Made by a program: the position numbers and the translations under genes
Notes under the pieces: generated by a model
Databases searched by the model: none
What the model was told of the DNA's origin: nothing
Seen by the model: only the letters and a program-made list of their open reading frames with translations
NCBI RefSeq assembly: GCF_037042905.1
Contig: NC_087247.1
Location: 35,729,420 to 35,793,419 of the forward strand
Direction: 5' to 3'
Source: Lytechinus pictus
Taxonomy: Eukaryota > Echinodermata > Echinoidea > Temnopleuroida > Toxopneustidae
Length of the DNA stretch: 64,000 nucleotides
Shown: in pieces, positions 60,890-64,000 of the stretch
Position numbering within the stretch: position 1 is the first letter of the stretch
How the letters are laid out: every line of letters begins with the position of its first letter

Positions 60890-62822
60890 CGGTGACGTAG
60901 CTACGTGGGGGCCTGGGGGGGGGGGGGGGGGGCGTGCCCCCCCCTGAGATTTGGTGTGCCCTCCCTCAGGTGCCCCCCCCCCCCTTGAAAAAAAATTGTT
61001 GGAGCAAAAAAAAAGGAGAAAGGAGAAAAGAAAAAAAAAGAGAAAGACAGAAGGAAAAAAAAAGAGGAAAATAAGAGGAGGAGGACGAGTGAATAAAATT
61101 ATGTAAGGGGAAGACTTGCAAAAAATTACCCCCCAAATCTTTCATGTTACTATAAATATTTTCGCTTGCGCTTCGCGCCCGAATTGCCTGTTTGATGAGA
61201 TTCATATCTTGTTTTGAAGTCAATATACAAAACATATTTCAGCTCGGACATGGAGCTTTTTTAATTTTTTTTTTTCATTTACAAATTTAAATGCTCTATA
61301 TACTAAAATGTCCGTTTTATGGTCTACGCTGCGTGGTCGCATTATTTTATTTGCCAAGTCCATATTGTCTTCGTGTATTCCATAAAGTTCTCAAAATATC
61401 AATTTTCAGATGTGATAGTCAAACATAGGCCTAAGTTACCGCTCGCGCTCGCATTTTGATTGGTGATCGTATCAATTTCTATAACCATACAAGCTCTCCT
61501 TTTAATTACATTTCATTGAAAAAAAATAAGCCCGCGATTTGCGCTCGCATTAATTGTTAAAAATGTACTAACTATTGTAATGCGTATTCATAATTACAAA
61601 ATGCTTAAAATTTCCAGTTTTCAAGCCTTAAAAACAACAACTTTCACGCTGTCATTACGCATATTAGATTAACAAATAACAAAATAAAATTTTCATGAAT
61701 TCCTGATAACTAAATTGGGTCTACTTTTCGAATGGAATATCGACAAGCTTAAAAATAATAGGAATATAATTATCATTTTCATGATGACAAAATGTCCTTA
61801 GAATATACCGGTCCTTTGTTAAAATATTTTTTTTAATATCAGATCGCGCTTCGCGCTCGCATCATTCATTAAGTGCTTGAAATAGTGTTTAAATTGACCT
61901 TTTTTCAGATCAGAATATTTCATTTTTTCAGCTCGCGCTTGCATTATTGATCTTCATGATTAAACAAATGTATTAAGAATGCCCAGATTCAATTATAGGT
62001 CTAAAACATGCGCGATAGCGGCCTGCATATTCTTTATTTAAAATGCATGTGCTTAAATTATCCAGTTTCAGATCAGAATGTCAATAATTGCCTGCTCGTG
62101 CTTCACGCTCGCATTATTAATGATACCCAATTAACCATATCCTATTCGTGATTTACAAAATATGAATAGAGTGTCCCGCTTTTGGGTCTAAAATCTCATT
62201 TTTCTTCCGCTCGCGCTTTGCGCTCGTATCAATAAAATTTTTATAGTTACATACCTATCCCATTTATGATTACAAAAAGTGCTTAGAATGACACTTAGGT
62301 CGGAATGTCAACAATTTTTAGCTCGCGCTTCGCGTTCCTATTATTGAAATATGTACAGTCTTCGTGGGTAACTGTAAACAGTCCTTAACAGGTCCCTTTT
62401 CGATCATGCTAGAACACTCATTAAAAAATTCTGCTCGTGCTTGGCATTCTCAGTAATTATCTAGTTACATACGCATCTTGCTCAGGATCACAAACAGTGC
62501 CCAGAATGTTGATTTTCATGAAAAAATACATATATGAAAGTTCAAAAAAAGAAAAAAAAATATCGCTCGCGCTTCGCGCTCGCACTTTTAATATAGGGCC
62601 TTTGAGATTATTTCATATTTATGTTATTTCATAAGAATAAAGCTAAGAAGTGACTGATCGGGGAAAATATAGGTGAAGATAATTTCGGGCCCCAGGCCCC
62701 TATTGGCGAAAGTCGGATCCACCCTTGTGACACATACACAAACACATAGAAAAAATTGTGCCCCCCTGAAAAAGCAAGGACCCCCGGTGCCCCCCAGGAA
62801 AAAAATCCTAGCTACGCCACTG
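60890..62822. mobile_element. hAT-like element, copy 1, with internal tandem array
   Basis: The ends CGGTGACGTAGCTACG and inverted (CCTAGCTACGCCACTG) match the common CAGTGGCGTAGCTAGG hAT-type terminus. G/C runs lie just inside both ends (GGGGGGCGTGCCCCCCCC, GTGCCCCCCAGG). Flanks ATGCAATT and GGCCAATT match at only 5 of 8 positions, so the target duplication is decayed or absent. The interior is a degenerate tandem array with no transposase. Confidence 0.75.
61150..62600. repeat. Degenerate 100-160 bp tandem array with GCTCGCGCTTCGCGCTCGCA motif
   Basis: Versions of GCTCGCGCTTCGCGCTCGCA appear near 61161, 61441, 61530, 61843, 61931, 62095, 62209, 62320, 62432 and 62563. Between them are AT-rich spacers ending in variants of ATTACAAAATGCTTAGAATG and a TTTTCAGATCAGAATGTCAA-like phrase. 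Only the GC-rich word is well conserved. Confidence 0.88.
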
Positions 62823-63205
62823 GGCCAATTAGGTCAAAGAGAAAGGGAGGTGACAGATCGAGAGAAACATTTCTCGAGAAAAGGAAAGAGCTATTATAAA
62901 AGCGAGTTAACAAAGAGAGACATGTCATCTATCTAACACCCATCAGGCCCTCGGATGCATAATAGGCCTACGTACACTACAAAAAAGTAAGCCCCCGCCC
63001 CCTTCAACAAACATCCATAATTTCCGAACCACTGGAAGTTATTATAATTTTTAAAATGAGCGTGTGTGTAATTGTATAAGCCCTCTGAGTGAATGTTACT
63101 GACATATATTTTATGTCATGCTTTGAACAGTGATGAGCACCGCCAGAAGGCAAAATTGTCACTCAAGAGTCATAAGCCAAATATCATAGACTTTGAATTC
63201 AACCC
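62823..63205. other. Between the two hAT-like copies, no feature recognised
   Basis: It contains a purine-rich stretch (AGAGAAAGGGAGGTGACAGA) and a C-rich CCCCCGCCCCC near 62992. No open frame with codon-like composition was seen. Confidence 0.5.
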
Positions 63206-64000
63206 CAGTGTCGTAACTACGAGGGGGAGGCACGTGCCCCATTGTCTTTTTAATGAGATATATATATCTTGTTTTATGTAGTCGATCGACATGCTTTTTT
63301 CATGACTACTTAAAATGATTGCCCTTTTTAAGGTCTGAATGTAAAACATTTCTAGTCCGTGCTTATACGTTTGCATTAGTGGATATTTTTTTAGATAATA
63401 TGTCTGTTCTTCATGAAACCCTAAAAGCAGTCCTTAAAATGTCCCCTTTTCTGGTATGAATATTTAAAAAAATGAGCTAGCGCTTCGCGCTCGCATCATT
63501 TGGTCAGTGAAATACGTATGGTCTTAGTGAATTTCTACAAACAAGCCTTAGAATGCCCCTCTACAGGTCTGAATTTCAAAAATTTCCAGCTCGCGCTTCT
63601 CGCTCGCAATATTTGATTAACTATAGTGAGATACGTATAATGTTTATGATTACAATGACTACAGAAAGTGCCTCATTTGTTGAGGAGCCTTCTAACAAAA
63701 AGGCTTGTAAGGTACTTTCTAAAAGATACAACTATTTATGCTAAATTACACCTTTGAATAAACACAAATCAAAATTCGCTATAATTGGATTTTCGCACAT
63801 TTCTGTCGATAAAAATGATCGAATATGATGACATGTATTTTTGGGAAGAGTATTTTCAATAATATTCATCATTTCACGGTTCAATGAACATTTAATGAAA
63901 ACAAAAAATCTGATTTTCAAATACCATCAGCAAGTAATGTTTCCCATTTTGTTAACTGTAATTATTTTTTCTCAACTTTGTTATGTTCATGACCAATTAA
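63206..64000. mobile_element. hAT-like element, copy 2, cut by the window end
   Basis: CAGTGTCGTAACTACGAGGG followed by GGAGGCACGTGCCCC is a diverged form of the copy 1 terminus. GCTCGCGCTTCGCGCTCGCA-type words recur near 63353, 63475 and 63589. The right end is not seen; the sequence after about 63640 is unrecognised and may be outside the element. Confidence 0.65.

Overview
This is animal nuclear DNA: AT-rich, with spliced genes whose introns run to more than 21 kb and are filled by transposons, inverted repeats and tandem repeats. The mixture of repeats (a tRNA-derived SINE of the kind described in sea urchins, a tyrosine-recombinase Crypton, a gag/protease LTR element, TTAA-flanked foldback elements, and AGGTCAAAGGTCA-rich tandem repeats) points to a marine deuterostome. 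An echinoderm, probably a sea urchin, is the best guess, but this is inference from repeat style and not a species identification.

Only two host genes are recognisable. (1) ACTR8, actin-related protein 8 of the INO80 chromatin remodeller, lies on the + strand from 1591 to 47543. Eleven exons encode 582 residues and the stop codon; only the extreme N-terminal exon is missing and is presumably upstream of the window. (2) RIBC2, a RIB43A-like protein of ciliary doublet microtubules, lies on the - strand from 60383 down to 55450. It is complete in five exons and 379 residues. The genes are convergent, about 7.9 kb apart, and there is no sign that they act together.

Layout. 0-11 kb: ACTR8 introns 1 and 2 hold two related CAGGG-ended transposons (4855-7037 and 7233-10308), each with a kilobase of CTTT-type pyrimidine tract; the second also carries a 782 bp near-perfect foldback. 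11-22 kb: exons 3-8, a 305 bp partial duplication of exon 4, several small inverted-repeat elements and a nested set at 19.9-21.8 kb. 22-43.5 kb: a 21.2 kb intron with a 949 bp repeat, a 1540 bp element with 6 bp target duplications, a broken Crypton (31200-32684) split by a 157 bp element, five tandem 391 bp units, and a 4.66 kb LTR element lacking reverse transcriptase and integrase. 43.5-47.5 kb: the last three ACTR8 exons and a LINE tail. 47.5-55.4 kb: gene-poor intergenic DNA. 55.4-60.4 kb: RIBC2, with a duplicated palindromic element in its first intron. 60.9-64 kb: two copies of a hAT-like element with an internal degenerate tandem array.

The most interesting content is the mobile-element biology. 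Two transposons share an interior but carry different terminal recognition repeats. Two TTAA foldback families share conserved subterminal blocks. Several unrelated repeat families carry exact nuclear-receptor DR1 motifs. The LTR element is a gag/protease-only form whose protease-like domain lacks its expected aspartate. No computation or database search was available, so all family assignments rest on reading motifs, and boundaries without a stated target duplication are approximate.
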